The notes below the pieces were generated by a model, which saw only the letters and a program-made list of their open reading frames with translations, had not been told where the DNA came from and searched no databases. DNA of 64,000 nt from G016234445 sp964438865 (lineage in GTDB: Bacteria; Chloroflexota; Dehalococcoidia; Tepidiformales; Tepidiformaceae): NCBI GenBank assembly GCA_964438865.1, contig CAYTMI010000004.1:186001-250000 (forward strand), given 5' to 3'. How positions within the stretch are numbered: the first letter of the stretch is position 1; each line of letters starts with the position of its first letter. Below, in pieces: positions 51,314-63,196 of the stretch. A program made the position numbers and the translations under genes.

Positions 51314-52543
51314 ATGCCTGAGTCCTCTCAGATCAATCAGGACTTGCCAGCGACGCTTCCCGGGACTCCCGAGGAGGCATTGGCTGAGTTGCGGTGCCTG
51401 CTGGAGTCGGCAAGGGCACTCGAAGTCTTGGCTGGCCCTCGTACATCTGAAGAGTTGAAACAGTGGACATCTAAGTACTCCCGTACTCGGAAGCGCGCCA
51501 AAGCAGTCTTCGAGCGAACGTACGGGAATCTACCGTCGGTGACATGGCAACCGGGCGGAAACTACGCGAACCCAACGGCAGACTGGCGCCGGAAGGTCGC
51601 CCATCTCAACTCCCTGATGGTCGCGCTTGAGATCGTCGCGCAAACACCGATCGCAACAACGCGCCCCACAGCCGTCGCATCGCCTCACGACGAACGCACG
51701 AGGTGGTGGCGACGGTGGCTGTCGTGGGCGAAGGTGGAGCGAGCCAAGTTTACAATCGAGCTGGTACTTGCCGTTGTTGCCCTCTTGGCTGTAGTTTGGG
51801 CTGTTTGGATGTGGCTTCCGCTGCCGTCACTCAGTACTTCCTGGGACACATCCGGGCGGGAATCCGAATACGCGAAGTTGTCCTCTCTGCACGCTGGTAT
51901 GACGATACTAAAGTTTGACGAGGCTCTCGGCACGCCGATGTTCGTCCGGTCGAATGGTTCCAGCCATCCTCTCACGGAGAGGGTTTACTCGGGCGATGGC
52001 TACTGGGTTCAGGCCATCCACGACGCCGATGGCAGCGTACAGGCGCTCGCGATCACTTCCTGTCGCGCCGACTTCAATCCGCGCTTCCATAATAACGCCG
52101 TGGACGTGACCTTAAATGTAACAACATTCTTCGCCGCTCTGACTCCGGGGCCCCAGCTAGTCTACGCCTTCCCGTCAGCCAGTTCTCCTCCTCAGTATTT
52201 CGAGCAAACTTATGGGGCCCGTCCTGCCAACTATATGACCTTCCTTCTAGGCGTGAGCAATGCCTGCCAGGAGACGCCCGCTTTGATGTCGAACCCCGTC
52301 GCAGACTTCGAGCGGTTTCCGTGGAGCACGGCCCTATGTGAGACCGACTGCAACCCCCCTGACTTCAAGAGCGCAGATGGCATCGCCTTCCGGAGCCGGG
52401 TGATCCCAAACACATACATCGAGGTCGCACCGTTCCTGCTGTCGGCAGGTCTTGGGCGATGGGAAACGGAACTCCCCGGCTTCTCGCTGGGCGCCAGCCG
52501 CTCTCTAACTCTCACGGTGGCGCCTCAGATAGACTCCTCGTGA
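51314..52543 (+). CDS. Single-span membrane protein of unknown function, lower GC
   Basis: The 409-residue product has an N-terminal helical cytoplasmic region (1-140, with TPEEALAELRCLLESARALE), one TM helix at about 147-168 (FTIELVLAVVALLAVVWAVW), and a C-terminal extracytoplasmic domain beginning LHAGMTILKFDEALGTPMFV. That GMTxxxFxxxLGxP pattern recalls SmpA/OmlA-BLIP-like folds or the ETEC_3214-type domain; this is only a resemblance. GC and codon use are lower than the neighbours, suggesting transfer. TACACT lies 10 nt before the ATG; GTG 51281 is an alternative start. No function is assigned. Confidence 0.72.
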   Translation: MPESSQINQDLPATLPGTPEEALAELRCLLESARALEVLAGPRTSEELKQWTSKYSRTRKRAKAVFERTYGNLPSVTWQPGGNYANPTADWRRKVAHLNSLMVALEIVAQTPIATTRPTAVASPHDERTRWWRRWLSWAKVERAKFTIELVLAVVALLAVVWAVWMWLPLPSLSTSWDTSGRESEYAKLSSLHAGMTILKFDEALGTPMFVRSNGSSHPLTERVYSGDGYWVQAIHDADGSVQALAITSCRADFNPRFHNNAVDVTLNVTTFFAALTPGPQLVYAFPSASSPPQYFEQTYGARPANYMTFLLGVSNACQETPALMSNPVADFERFPWSTALCETDCNPPDFKSADGIAFRSRVIPNTYIEVAPFLLSAGLGRWETELPGFSLGASRSLTLTVAPQIDSS

Positions 52544-53997
52544 TAACGCAGCATGCGCCCGCTGCCCGCGCCAGTATGCCGGCCGTCTTCGCAGGCGACT
52601 TCCCCGTTCACGATGACCATCCGGATGCCTTCCGGTTCCTGCTTGGGGTCCTCGTAGGTCGCCCGGTCGATGACCGTGTCCGGGTCGAAGAGGACCAGGT
52701 CGGCCCAGTCGCCTTCGCGCACGTGTCCGCGTCCCGCCAGGCCGAAACGCTCGCAGGAAAGGCTGGTCATCCTCCGCACCGCTTCTTCGAGCGAGATCAC
52801 CCCGCGGTTGCGGACGTATTCGCCGAGCACCCGTGGGAACGTCCCGAACAGCCGTGGGTGGGGCGAGCCCCGGAGGTCCGGGATCCCGTCGGAGCCGATC
52901 ATCATCAGCGGGTGGCGGAGGTTCGTCTCGATGTCCGCCTCGTCGATGATGAAGTGGCTGCAGACGACCTCCTTGCCGCGCGGGCTCGTGACGATCTGGC
53001 GTACAGCCTCCTCCAGCGTCCAGCCGCGCTCTTCGGCGATGGCCGGGACCATGCGGCCTTCGAACTCCCGGAAGTCCGGGCAACTCGCGATCATCACGAT
53101 CTCCGCCCATTCGGTGTCGATACGCTCCAGGTTCACGTACTGCCACATCGGTCCGCTGCCGGCGGTGTAGGGATAGATGTCGAGGGTGATGTCGGCGCCG
53201 CTGGCGTTGGCGCTGTCGACCAGCGCGAGCGAGTCCTTCACCCGGCCCCAGTTTCGTTTCCCCGCGGACTTGTGGTGCGAGATGTGGAGCCCCACGCCGG
53301 CCTCGCGGGAGATATCGATGGACTCCTGCACGGCGCCGAGAAGGCCGTCGCCCTCGTTCCGCATGTGGGTGGCGTAGAGCCCGCCGTAAGGGCGGCATTC
53401 GGCGGCGAGGGCAGCCACTTCGGCGGTGTCGCTGTACCGGCCCGGCTGGTAGATGAGGCCGGTGGAGAAGCCGACCGCGCCCTGTTCCATCGCAAGGGCG
53501 ACGTGGCCGCGCATCGTGGCAAGCTCAGCAGCCGTCGGACGCCGGTTCTCGGCCTCCATCACCAGGAAGCGCACCCGGTTGTGCCCGACCAACATCGCGT
53601 TGTTGATCGAGGGCTTTCGTTCCATGCAGGCGGCGAAGTAGCCGGCCATGTCGGTCCAGGTCGCCCCGCCGCCGGCGATGTCGCCCGGCATCTGGGGTCC
53701 GGCGGGGTCGAACGGCGCGGCGCTGAAGCCGCAGTTGCCGCTGATCTCCGTGGTCACGCCCTGGGCGAGCTTGAACTCCATGCCCGGGTAGCGGATGAAG
53801 GCGCCGTCGTCGTGGGAATGGGTGTCGACGAACCCTGGCGAGAGGGCCAGCCCGCGCGCGTCGATCTCGCGCTGTGCGGCCGCACCTTCCCCGACCCGGG
53901 TGATGCGCCCGCTGTCCACCGTGACATCGCCCGTGAACGATGGCCCGCCCGAACCGTCGATGATGCGGGCGTTGCGGATGGTGATCTCGGCGGTCAT
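52525..53997 (-). CDS. D-aminoacylase / N-acyl-D-amino-acid amidohydrolase
   Basis: The 490-residue amidohydrolase superfamily member has VDTHSHDD, with the metal-binding HxH, VTTEISGNCGFSAAPF, with the Cys ligand typical of D-aminoacylases, GLHISHHKSAGKRNWG and MIGSDGIPDLRGSPHPRLFG, with the catalytic Asp. Such enzymes release D-amino acids from N-acyl derivatives; relatives act on dihydropyrimidine-like or peptidic substrates. Its 3' end overlaps the convergent membrane-protein gene by 19 bp. Confidence 0.92.
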   Translation of the reverse strand: MTAEITIRNARIIDGSGGPSFTGDVTVDSGRITRVGEGAAAQREIDARGLALSPGFVDTHSHDDGAFIRYPGMEFKLAQGVTTEISGNCGFSAAPFDPAGPQMPGDIAGGGATWTDMAGYFAACMERKPSINNAMLVGHNRVRFLVMEAENRRPTAAELATMRGHVALAMEQGAVGFSTGLIYQPGRYSDTAEVAALAAECRPYGGLYATHMRNEGDGLLGAVQESIDISREAGVGLHISHHKSAGKRNWGRVKDSLALVDSANASGADITLDIYPYTAGSGPMWQYVNLERIDTEWAEIVMIASCPDFREFEGRMVPAIAEERGWTLEEAVRQIVTSPRGKEVVCSHFIIDEADIETNLRHPLMMIGSDGIPDLRGSPHPRLFGTFPRVLGEYVRNRGVISLEEAVRRMTSLSCERFGLAGRGHVREGDWADLVLFDPDTVIDRATYEDPKQEPEGIRMVIVNGEVACEDGRHTGAGSGRMLRYHEESI

Positions 53998-54072
53998 GGC
54001 TGTGTACTCCCCGGAGGCTCTCGTTCGTAGCGAAGCCTACAGGAAGTCCCCGGCGGCGGGGACTCGCGCTTC

Positions 54073-54600
54073 TCAGTCGTCCCGGAAGTCAGCCACGAAG
54101 ACGTCGGGGGCGCTGACGAAGGCGCGGTAGTCGATGATGTAGCTGCGGACGCCAAGCTGGTGGAAGAGCGTGTTCAGGTCGCCGTGGTGGCCGCGCTCGT
54201 GCAGCACCAGGTTCGCGAGGATGTCCGCCCGGCTGAGCTGCTCCGGCTCCGGCCCGCCAAGGTCCATCGCTCGCTTCTCGTACAGCACCGCGTCCGGCAC
54301 GTCGATGGCGCGACGGAAGGCTTCGCGGCCACGCCGGCGAAACTCCTTCATCACCGGCCACGACTGGAGCGCTTCCTCTCCCGGGTGCTGCCGCTCGGCG
54401 AGTGCCAGCGCCCAGGGGCCGTTTATCCAGCCGTCGTAGGCTCCGGCGAAGTGGGCGAAGCAGGCGCTGAGGCTGGGCCAGCCCGAACCGGGCACCGGCT
54501 TCGCGAACTGCGCTGCCGGCAGTCCGTCGATCACGCGGGAGATGCGCTCCCACGCCCAGCCCGCGTAGTCGAATAGCTCTTCGAGGGCGTCGCGTTTCAT
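54073..54600 (-). CDS. DinB-family protein
   Basis: The 175-residue four-helix protein has FDYAGWAWERISRVIDGLPA, CFAHFAGAYDGWINGPW and the HERGHHGDLNTLFHQLG motif near the C-terminus. The His residues at the starts of helices 2 and 4 are the usual metal ligands. GGAGG lies 7 nt before the ATG. The family includes thiol transferases and damage-inducible proteins. A second DinB protein lies at 152-652; the two are only distantly similar. Confidence 0.85.
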   Translation of the reverse strand: MKRDALEELFDYAGWAWERISRVIDGLPAAQFAKPVPGSGWPSLSACFAHFAGAYDGWINGPWALALAERQHPGEEALQSWPVMKEFRRRGREAFRRAIDVPDAVLYEKRAMDLGGPEPEQLSRADILANLVLHERGHHGDLNTLFHQLGVRSYIIDYRAFVSAPDVFVADFRDD

Positions 54601-54715
54601 CTCAAGCCTCCATGGTGGCCCTCCAGTCTAAGAACACCTGTTCTATGTCGCAAACCAACTCGCGGGCCGAACCGCCGGCCGGTAGGGTGGATCCAGGTCC
54701 ACGGAGCCACCAACC

Positions 54716-56789
<2,074 letters not shown>

Positions 56790-56818
<29 letters not shown>

Positions 56819-59552
56819 TCCGCACCGACTCGGGGCGCAGGCTCAGCTTCCGCGAACCGATCACCCGGTCCTCCGCCAGCAGGTTATCCGGCTTCACTGC
56901 GTCGTAGTGGATGGTGGATGGAGCGTCGGCGAGGAGTTGGGCGCGCAGTCCCTCCGCGTCCTTCGTGATGATGACGACTGAAAGGTCCTTCGCCGAAAGA
57001 TGGCGGCGGATCGCGGCGTTCACGCTCTCTCGAGTCAGGGCGGCGAGCCGCTCGCGAATCGTGGTCACGAAGTCGCCCATGTCGTACCAGCGGCTGTCGA
57101 GCGCGTAGCCGAGCTGCTGTTCCTGGGTCTTCGTCATGATGAAGACGTTCTTCGCCAGGTAGTTCCGGGTGTCCTCGAAGTCCTGCTGCGAGAGGCCATC
57201 CTCGATCAGGCGCTCCAGTTCGTGCACCGCGATCCGCAGCGCCATCTGGGCGTTCTCGGGCACCACAGGGCGAATCCAGATCTCGAAGATCTGGGCTCTC
57301 CGGGCGATGTTTGTGTCGGGGAAGAACTGGTACATGCCCCGCGGGAACGCCTCGAGGTAGGCGTAGTCCCCGTAGTTCATCCCGCGGACTTCGCGAATGC
57401 GCTGAAAGAGCCGCCCGTTCGAGGCACGGTGCTCGCCGAGCCATGAGCGCGCCAGCCAGAGCCCGGCGAAGTCCGGGTGAGCGCGGGTGACCTCAATGGG
57501 ATGGCCGAGCGAGATGGCGGTCGCGCGCGTCTCCTTGGCGATGATCTCGACTTCCATCCCCGATGGCCTGCGGCCCGTGACGGTGGGAGCGGGGGACGGC
57601 CCGCCAGCGGGGAGCGCACCCAGCTCCTTCTGCAGCCGCTGGAGGAACTCGGCGGGCACCGAGCCGGCGGCGCCGATGGTGAGGTTCGTCCGGGTGAACT
57701 GCCGCGCCACCCATTCCCGCACGTCGTCGAGGGTGATTCTCTGGATACCGGCGACGGCGCCCTCCACCGGGTGTCCATACGGGGTCCCGGCGAAGACATT
57801 GGCCTGGAGACGTTCCTTCCCCAGTTCTTCTTCGTTGTTCGTGCGCAGGTCCTGGACCAGGGCGTTCAGCTGCTGGGCCTGGAGCCGGCTGAAGTCTTCG
57901 TCGCGGAAGCCCGGTCGCGTCAGTTGCGGCAAAGCGATGTCGGCGAAGCGATCGAGATTGTCGCGATGGACGACGGCCGTGAAGGTGGTCATCTCGCGGT
58001 CGACGCGCGCGTCGAAGCTGCCCGCGATCGGGAAGAGCGCGCGTGTAATCTCGTCGAACCGTCGGGTCTCGCTCCCCGCTTCGGCAATCATGGCGGCGGC
58101 GAGTGCCGCGAGCCCTTCCTTGCCGGCCGGGTCGTGTGCCGAACCCACGTTGAACAACAGCTTGATCGTGAGTTGCCCGGAGGCAGTGGGTTGGAGCACC
58201 ACCGGCGCCGCTGCGGAGTCTCCCTCCGCGTTGGCCGCGGGGAGCGCCGGTGCGGCCTCGAACCCCGCGGGCAGGGCTTCGTGCGACAGCGTCGTCACGA
58301 TCATCCGTTCGCCCGCCAGGTAGTCCGTCGCGGCCGCGTGGAGGTCGACAGGGGTGAGCGCCGCGTAGGTGCGGAAGAGGGCGTTCAGCGTGTCGTACCT
58401 TCGTTCGAACCGGACGAAACGGGCGAGCGTCCCCGCCACGGACTCGGAGTTGTCGAGTGTCCGCGCGAAACCGTAGCGGGCATGCGACTTCGCCTCTTCC
58501 AGCCGCTCGGAAGTAGGCGGCGCCTGTCGCGCGTCCGCGACGGCACTCAGCAGGACGTCGCGGACATGGGCCATGTCTTCGAGCCGCTTCACTCGCGCGA
58601 ACACCGTCGCGAGGCCGGGGTCCTGGTGCGAAGGAAAGTAGGGGAACAGCTGGTCGACCACCTGCTCTTCTTCCACCAACCGCCGGTACACATCCGATGT
58701 GTCGCCGAACGTGAGATCGAGGAGCACATCCAGGGCGGCGAATTTGGGCGACGTGGTCGAAAAGGCTGGACCGTGGAAACCGATGGAGAACCACGGGAGG
58801 GTCGAACTCTCCCAGGGCACGTGTGCGGCCACAGCCGCCGACGGCGCCGGTTCGGATGGGATCTCCACGGTGAAGGAGCCCGGCTTCCAGACGCCCCAAT
58901 AGCGGCCAACCAACGCCGTGGCCGCAGCCGGGTCTACGTCGCCGGCGATGATGATCGTGGCGTACTCGGGGCGGTACCAGCGGTCGAAGAACAGCCGGGA
59001 GTATTCGAACTGGTTCGGCATGTCTTCGATGTCGCGGAGGAAGCCCATCGTCGTGTGCTTGTAGGTGTGGACCCCGTAGGCGTGGTCGCGCTGGACCTCG
59101 AGGAGCTTGTTAAGGGGGTCGGCGCTGTTCTTGTTGTACTCGCCCAGCACGGCCCGGGCCTCGGTCTTGAAGTCCTCTTCCGAATAGGCGAGGTTCATGA
59201 ACCGGTCGGCTTCGAGGTCGAGGATGGCTTCGAGGTCTTCCTTCCCGAAGGTGATGTGGTAGTTCGTGTAGTCGTCGGTCGTGTAGGCGTTCTGGCGGGC
59301 GCCCGCCCGGGTGATCACTTCCTGGTAGGCGTGAGAAGCGAACCGCGCAGTCCCCCGGAACATCATGTGCTCGAAGAAGTGGGCGAAGCCCGACCTGCCC
59401 GGCTCCACTTCGTTCCGGGAGCCCGTCTGGACGGGGATCTGGAGCGAAACCAGGTTCGGGAACCCCGTCGGCACGACGATCACCCGCAGGCCGTTGGGCA
59501 GGGTTGTCTCGGTGGCGGCGAAGGGCAGGATGTCGGCGGGCGGCTGGCTCAA
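56790..59552 (-). CDS. M16-family zinc metalloprotease
   Basis: The 920-residue product has four-lobed M16 architecture in one chain. The inverted zinc motif is H58-F-F-E61-H62 (FAHFFEHMMFRG), with the third ligand in ARAVLGEYNKN. The second half is an inactive M16 module (SIAGSFDARVDREMTTF-like region, VREWVARQFTRTNLTIG). No signal peptide is evident, so it is probably cytoplasmic, degrading short peptides like pitrilysin/PqqL-type enzymes. The start is TTG at 59552 with GGAG 8 nt upstream. Confidence 0.9.
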
Positions 59553-59621
59553 GGGCGGGGCTCCGGGCGGAGGGTCATCCGAGTCTACGGTGGCACGGTG
59601 TTGCCCTCCACAGCCTCGCCT

Positions 59622-60974
59622 TTACCCGCCCGGCCGCCGCTCCGCGCGGATCCAGAGGACGTCGCCCCCGCCGGGCGGCGAATCGAACCCGAGGATCGCC
59701 TGGACCCGCTCACTGTCCGCGATTGCCACCAGTCGGGGCCGTTCCCAGGCCGGGACCTTCGCGTTCACCAGCAGGTCCGATACCTTCCGGACGATGCCGT
59801 GCCATTCCATCCGGTCGCCAGGGGCAAGGGGCCGGGCACGGAGGGCGCCACGAAGAGAATCTCGCGCCAATCCTGCGATGGCGACGCCGGTCCCGCCGGC
59901 CGGCGGCTGTTCCCCGGTGCTGACCTGGATTCGCCACGGTCCCGCGAAGGTGACGCCCGGCACATCGAGGACTTTCGGCGGCCACGGCTCGGGAGCGGAC
60001 CGCGGGGGACCAATTCGAACCTGCCCGCAGCTTACTTCGACCTCCGCCTCGCCGAACCGCACTCGCCCGCTGCCAGACGCCAGTGCCTGCCGCAGGTTCT
60101 CGACGCGGGTGCGGTTGACCTCGGGCGCGAGCTTGAAGAAGCCAGCCTCGCGTTCGATCAGGAGCGTGAGCGCCTCCGCGGGGAGCGCGGCCATCGCCGC
60201 CAGGGCAAAGAGCGACCCGTGTTCCGGCCGTGCGGAAGGCTGGGTGCCCATGGCCTGTCGTTCGATCCCCGCGAACACGTCACGCGCGCTCGCCGCGAGC
60301 CCGAGGAGGGCGTCGTCGACTGACGGGTTCACATTCCGGAGTCCCGGTAGGACCTCGTTCCGGATCCGGTTGCGGAGATGCACGGGGCTGACGTTGGCCG
60401 GATCCTGGAGCGGGGTTATCCCGGCCTCGCGGCAGACCGCGAGCGTGTCGGCTCGACGAAGCGCCAGGAGCGGCCGGACGAGCCGCTGAGCCGACCCGCC
60501 GGGGATGTCGCTCGCCGGCATCATGCCCCGGATGCCCCGGATGCCGCTACCGCGGACGACGCGCATCAGCACCGTCTCAGCCTGGTCGTCGGCGGTGTGG
60601 CCGGTCGCAAGGACGTCGGCCGCCTCCTTCCCCGCGAGGAACGCAAGGAACTGGTAGCGCATCATCCGCGCCGCCGCCTCGATGCTGAGCTTCTGCTCCC
60701 TGGCCAGCCGGGCCACATCGCCTTCGCCGGTCAGGCAGCGGACACCGAGCCCGTCGCAGAGTTCCCGAATGATGCCGGCGTCCGCACCCGAGTCCGGGCG
60801 CAGCTTGTGGTCGAAGTGCGCGGCCAGGACTTCGAACCCGGCCGACTCTCCCAGTTCGCGGAGAATCAGGAGGCAGGCGACGGAATCTGGCCCCCCAGAG
60901 ACGGCCACGAGCACGCGCCTGACCCGCCGGAAGAGGCGCTCTTTGGCGGCAAACCTCGACACGGAGGCCAGCAC
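59622..60974 (-). CDS. tilS: tRNA(Ile)-lysidine synthase
   Basis: The 450-residue product attaches lysine to C34 of tRNA-Ile(CAU) so that it reads AUA. The ATP-pyrophosphatase P-loop is SGGPDS (residues 26-31), followed by AAHFDHKLRPDSGADAGII and ATGHTADDQAETVLMRVVRG, which are diagnostic; RPLLALRRADTL and RNRIRNEVLPGL continue the core, and a C-terminal tRNA-binding domain follows. The open frame extends upstream into ftsB; GTG 60974, 22 nt after the ftsB stop, is preferred, and GTG 60962 is an alternative. Confidence 0.93.
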   Translation of the reverse strand: MLASVSRFAAKERLFRRVRRVLVAVSGGPDSVACLLILRELGESAGFEVLAAHFDHKLRPDSGADAGIIRELCDGLGVRCLTGEGDVARLAREQKLSIEAAARMMRYQFLAFLAGKEAADVLATGHTADDQAETVLMRVVRGSGIRGIRGMMPASDIPGGSAQRLVRPLLALRRADTLAVCREAGITPLQDPANVSPVHLRNRIRNEVLPGLRNVNPSVDDALLGLAASARDVFAGIERQAMGTQPSARPEHGSLFALAAMAALPAEALTLLIEREAGFFKLAPEVNRTRVENLRQALASGSGRVRFGEAEVEVSCGQVRIGPPRSAPEPWPPKVLDVPGVTFAGPWRIQVSTGEQPPAGGTGVAIAGLARDSLRGALRARPLAPGDRMEWHGIVRKVSDLLVNAKVPAWERPRLVAIADSERVQAILGFDSPPGGGDVLWIRAERRPGG

Positions 60975-60996
60975 GCTTGTGGTTACGGGGCGTTCG

Positions 60997-61338
60997 TCAG
61001 CGGGGGAAGAGGCGTTGCCACCAGTCGCCGGCTGGCTGCTCACCTTGCTGGAGCGGGGGGCTGATGACGACGAAGGGGACTTCTCCACTGCGCACATATC
61101 CGAATTGGCGCCGCGCCTGTTGTTCGACGTAGGCGTCGGACGCTACGTAGTCGCGGACGGCCCCGAGGTAGGCTTTCTTGTCTTCGAGTTGAGCGACGTC
61201 GCGGGCCGCCTGGTCACGTTCGTCGCCGAGTTCTCTGCTGCGGAACGCGTCTATGCCGGCGGAGTAAACGAAATAGCCCGTAATCAGGAGGCACGCGCCA
61301 AACACCAGGCGGCTTCGACCGAGACGGAACAAGCCCAT
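60997..61338 (-). CDS. ftsB: FtsB/DivIC-like septum formation protein
   Basis: The 113-residue product has a short basic N-terminus, one TM helix (about 10-30, LVFGACLLITGYFVYSAGI), then a coiled coil (ELGDERDQAARDVAQLEDKK) and a YVEQQARRQFGYVRSGEVPF motif, as in FtsB/DivIC. These proteins link FtsQ and FtsL in the divisome. A GTG directly precedes the ATG and could be the start instead. It is between the phosphatase and tilS genes; an ftsB/divIC-tilS pairing also occurs in Gram-positive bacteria. Confidence 0.88.
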   Translation of the reverse strand: MGLFRLGRSRLVFGACLLITGYFVYSAGIDAFRSRELGDERDQAARDVAQLEDKKAYLGAVRDYVASDAYVEQQARRQFGYVRSGEVPFVVISPPLQQGEQPAGDWWQRLFPR

Positions 61339-61353
61339 CACTGGTTCGACACG

Positions 61354-61983
61354 CTACGCCCCTGCCCGCGAAGGTTCAAGATGCGCCAGATGGCAACAAT
61401 CGTTGAGGAAGCGGACATTGACGCGTCCGCGATCCAGCGAAATGGCCGACACCGATGCCAGGTCCACTCCAAACGAGCGGAATGACGAGGACGGCAAGCC
61501 CAGCAATTCACAGAGCATCACCCGGATGACGAAGTTGTGAGAGACCACCGCAACCGCCTGTTCGCTGCTGGCGCGAAGCTCGGCGAGCACGGGCAAGATG
61601 CGGTCGCGGACGTCATCCAGGCTTTCGCCGCCGGGCATTGGGACGGAAGCCGCGCCCGGGCCGGCCCACGCCGCGAGAAACTCCGGGAAGCGGGCGCGCA
61701 TCTCGGCGAACGCCAGGCCCTCGGTCTCCCCGATATCCATCTCCGCCAGTTCGTCGCGCAGTTCGACCTCAACCCCACGGGCGCGCCCGATTGCGGACGC
61801 AACCGCTGCCGCGCGCTGCAACGGGCTGCTGAGAATGCCGGTCACGGGGTCGGCGGCGAGCCGGCGGGCTACCGCTTCCGACTGCGCAAGCCCGCGGTCG
61901 GTGAGGGGCACATCGGCGCGGCCGAGGCCAAGGCCATCGCGGTTGGGGCCGGTCTCCCCGTGCCGGACGAGATAGAGGAGCAT
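61354..61983 (-). CDS. Histidine phosphatase (phosphoglycerate-mutase-like)
   Basis: The 209-residue product has phosphohistidine motif LVRHGETGPN, then LTDRGLAQSEAVARRL, SSPLQRAAAVASAI, EMDIGETEGLAFAEM and the second catalytic His in VAVVSHNFVIR. The complete set predicts an active broad phosphatase of the CobC/GpmB-like group, substrate unknown. The ATG at 61983 lies 2 nt after the GNAT stop, so it is operonic. Confidence 0.9.
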   Translation of the reverse strand: MLLYLVRHGETGPNRDGLGLGRADVPLTDRGLAQSEAVARRLAADPVTGILSSPLQRAAAVASAIGRARGVEVELRDELAEMDIGETEGLAFAEMRARFPEFLAAWAGPGAASVPMPGGESLDDVRDRILPVLAELRASSEQAVAVVSHNFVIRVMLCELLGLPSSSFRSFGVDLASVSAISLDRGRVNVRFLNDCCHLAHLEPSRAGA

Positions 61984-61985
61984 GC

Positions 61986-62468
61986 TCAGGCGTCCGAGAG
62001 CGGCGCCCAGAGCCGCTCGATGAACGGCGAAAAGCCAATCGAGCGCCAGAATCCCGCAGCCTCCTGGTCGGCGGCGAGCACCGGCATCTCGAAGTGGGAG
62101 ACGTCGCCACGCTCCCGCGCCCAACGCCTCACCGCCTCGAAGAGCCCCTGGCCGACACCCGCGCGCCGCATTCGCGGGTCGACATACAGGTAGCCGATGG
62201 TCACGTGGCTGCCGCCGCCGCGGTCCGGTTGCGTCGCCTCAACCGCGGCGCTGATGAACCCAACGAGGTCTCCCTTTTCGACTGCGACGAACGCAGCCGC
62301 GGCGGCGCGCTGGAGCGACGCTTCGAGCCCAGCCAGGAATTCAGCGCGGGACACCTCTTCGGGCACGATCCGCGGGTCGATCCGCGCGTTGTGGTGGCGG
62401 ACGGCCTCCCAGATCCCGTGGAGTCCGCCGCCATCGGAGCGACGGCACGGGCGAATCTCGATCGTCAT
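61986..62468 (-). CDS. GNAT-family N-acetyltransferase
   Basis: The 160-residue protein has one GNAT domain: IEIRPCRRSDGGGLHGIWEA at the start, TIGYLYVDPRMRRAGVGQGL as the acetyl-CoA-binding motif A (RRAGVG), and AAGFWRSIGFSPF as motif B. The substrate is unknown. It overlaps the DUF2344 gene upstream by 4 nt and precedes the phosphatase gene by 2 nt. Confidence 0.88.
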   Translation of the reverse strand: MTIEIRPCRRSDGGGLHGIWEAVRHHNARIDPRIVPEEVSRAEFLAGLEASLQRAAAAAFVAVEKGDLVGFISAAVEATQPDRGGGSHVTIGYLYVDPRMRRAGVGQGLFEAVRRWARERGDVSHFEMPVLAADQEAAGFWRSIGFSPFIERLWAPLSDA

Positions 62469-63157
62469 CCTTCGTACTGCCCCTTTCGGCGCCAGGCATC
62501 TCGCGCGGCGGACGTCTCATCGAGTACCAGGCCTGTGCGGACGATATCCGCCGGGACGGCGCCGGGAAAGAGCGCCTCGACAACGTGTTCCGGGCGGGCG
62601 GTGAGGTCCTGGTGGGCCGAGACGCGCATTGTCAGGACTGTGCCGCGCTCGCCGGCAGCCGCGCTGAGCGTCGCCACCGAGGGTCGGAGGTCGTAGGTCT
62701 TCGTGCGGTCGCCCTTCTCCACCGTGCAGGGGTGGGAATCGCGGGCAAGAAACTCCCGAACCGCGGCTACCGCCTGGGCTGCATCCACCTCCGGGAGGTG
62801 GACACGGTAGTCGGCCCAGATGACGACGGCCTGCGGCGGAGGAGCGGCGAGCGCCACTTCCGAGACACTCGTGAGCGCGAGATCGGCGGAGGTTTCGCAG
62901 GTGAGCCGCGCCCGGAACTCGGCCGGCTCGACGCGCTCATCGAGGGTAACGTCCATCAGTTCGCCCTCGCTCGTGAAGCCCAGGGGAAGGGGCCCGGCGA
63001 AGGCGATTTTCGGGTGGGGCGTGAATCCCTGCGAATAGGAGAGCGGCAGCTCCGCCCGCCGGATCGCGCGCTCCCAGTAGCGTAGGACGTCCAAATGCGA
63101 GATGTAGCGGACGCGGTCGCCCTTGGTGAACCAGACCCTCAACCGCTGTGCGCTCAT
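62465..63157 (-). CDS. DUF2344/TIGR03936 radical-SAM-associated protein
   Basis: The 230-residue product begins MSAQRLRVWFTKGDRVRYIS followed by HLDVLRYWERAIRRAELPLS and YSQGFTPHPKIAFAGPLPLG, the signature of TIGR03936. In many bacteria this domain is adjacent to or fused with a B12-binding radical SAM protein (TIGR03960), which is not next to it here. Function is unknown; a tRNA or rRNA link has been suggested by neighbourhoods. ATG 63157 and GTG 63163 are alternative starts. Confidence 0.9.
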   Translation of the reverse strand: MSAQRLRVWFTKGDRVRYISHLDVLRYWERAIRRAELPLSYSQGFTPHPKIAFAGPLPLGFTSEGELMDVTLDERVEPAEFRARLTCETSADLALTSVSEVALAAPPPQAVVIWADYRVHLPEVDAAQAVAAVREFLARDSHPCTVEKGDRTKTYDLRPSVATLSAAAGERGTVLTMRVSAHQDLTARPEHVVEALFPGAVPADIVRTGLVLDETSAARDAWRRKGQYEG

Positions 63158-63196
63158 GGCCACGATGGTATCACGCGCCCGGCTGAGGCCCCGGGG

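Noticed and set aside
57477..60323. 948-codon plus-strand open frame
   Set aside because: It is antisense to the M16 protease and tilS genes; repetitive Gly/Arg/Val composition indicates a shadow.
60974..61097. Upstream start of tilS at 61097
   Set aside because: That would overlap ftsB by about 100 nt and add 41 low-complexity Ser/Ala/Pro residues not seen in TilS proteins.
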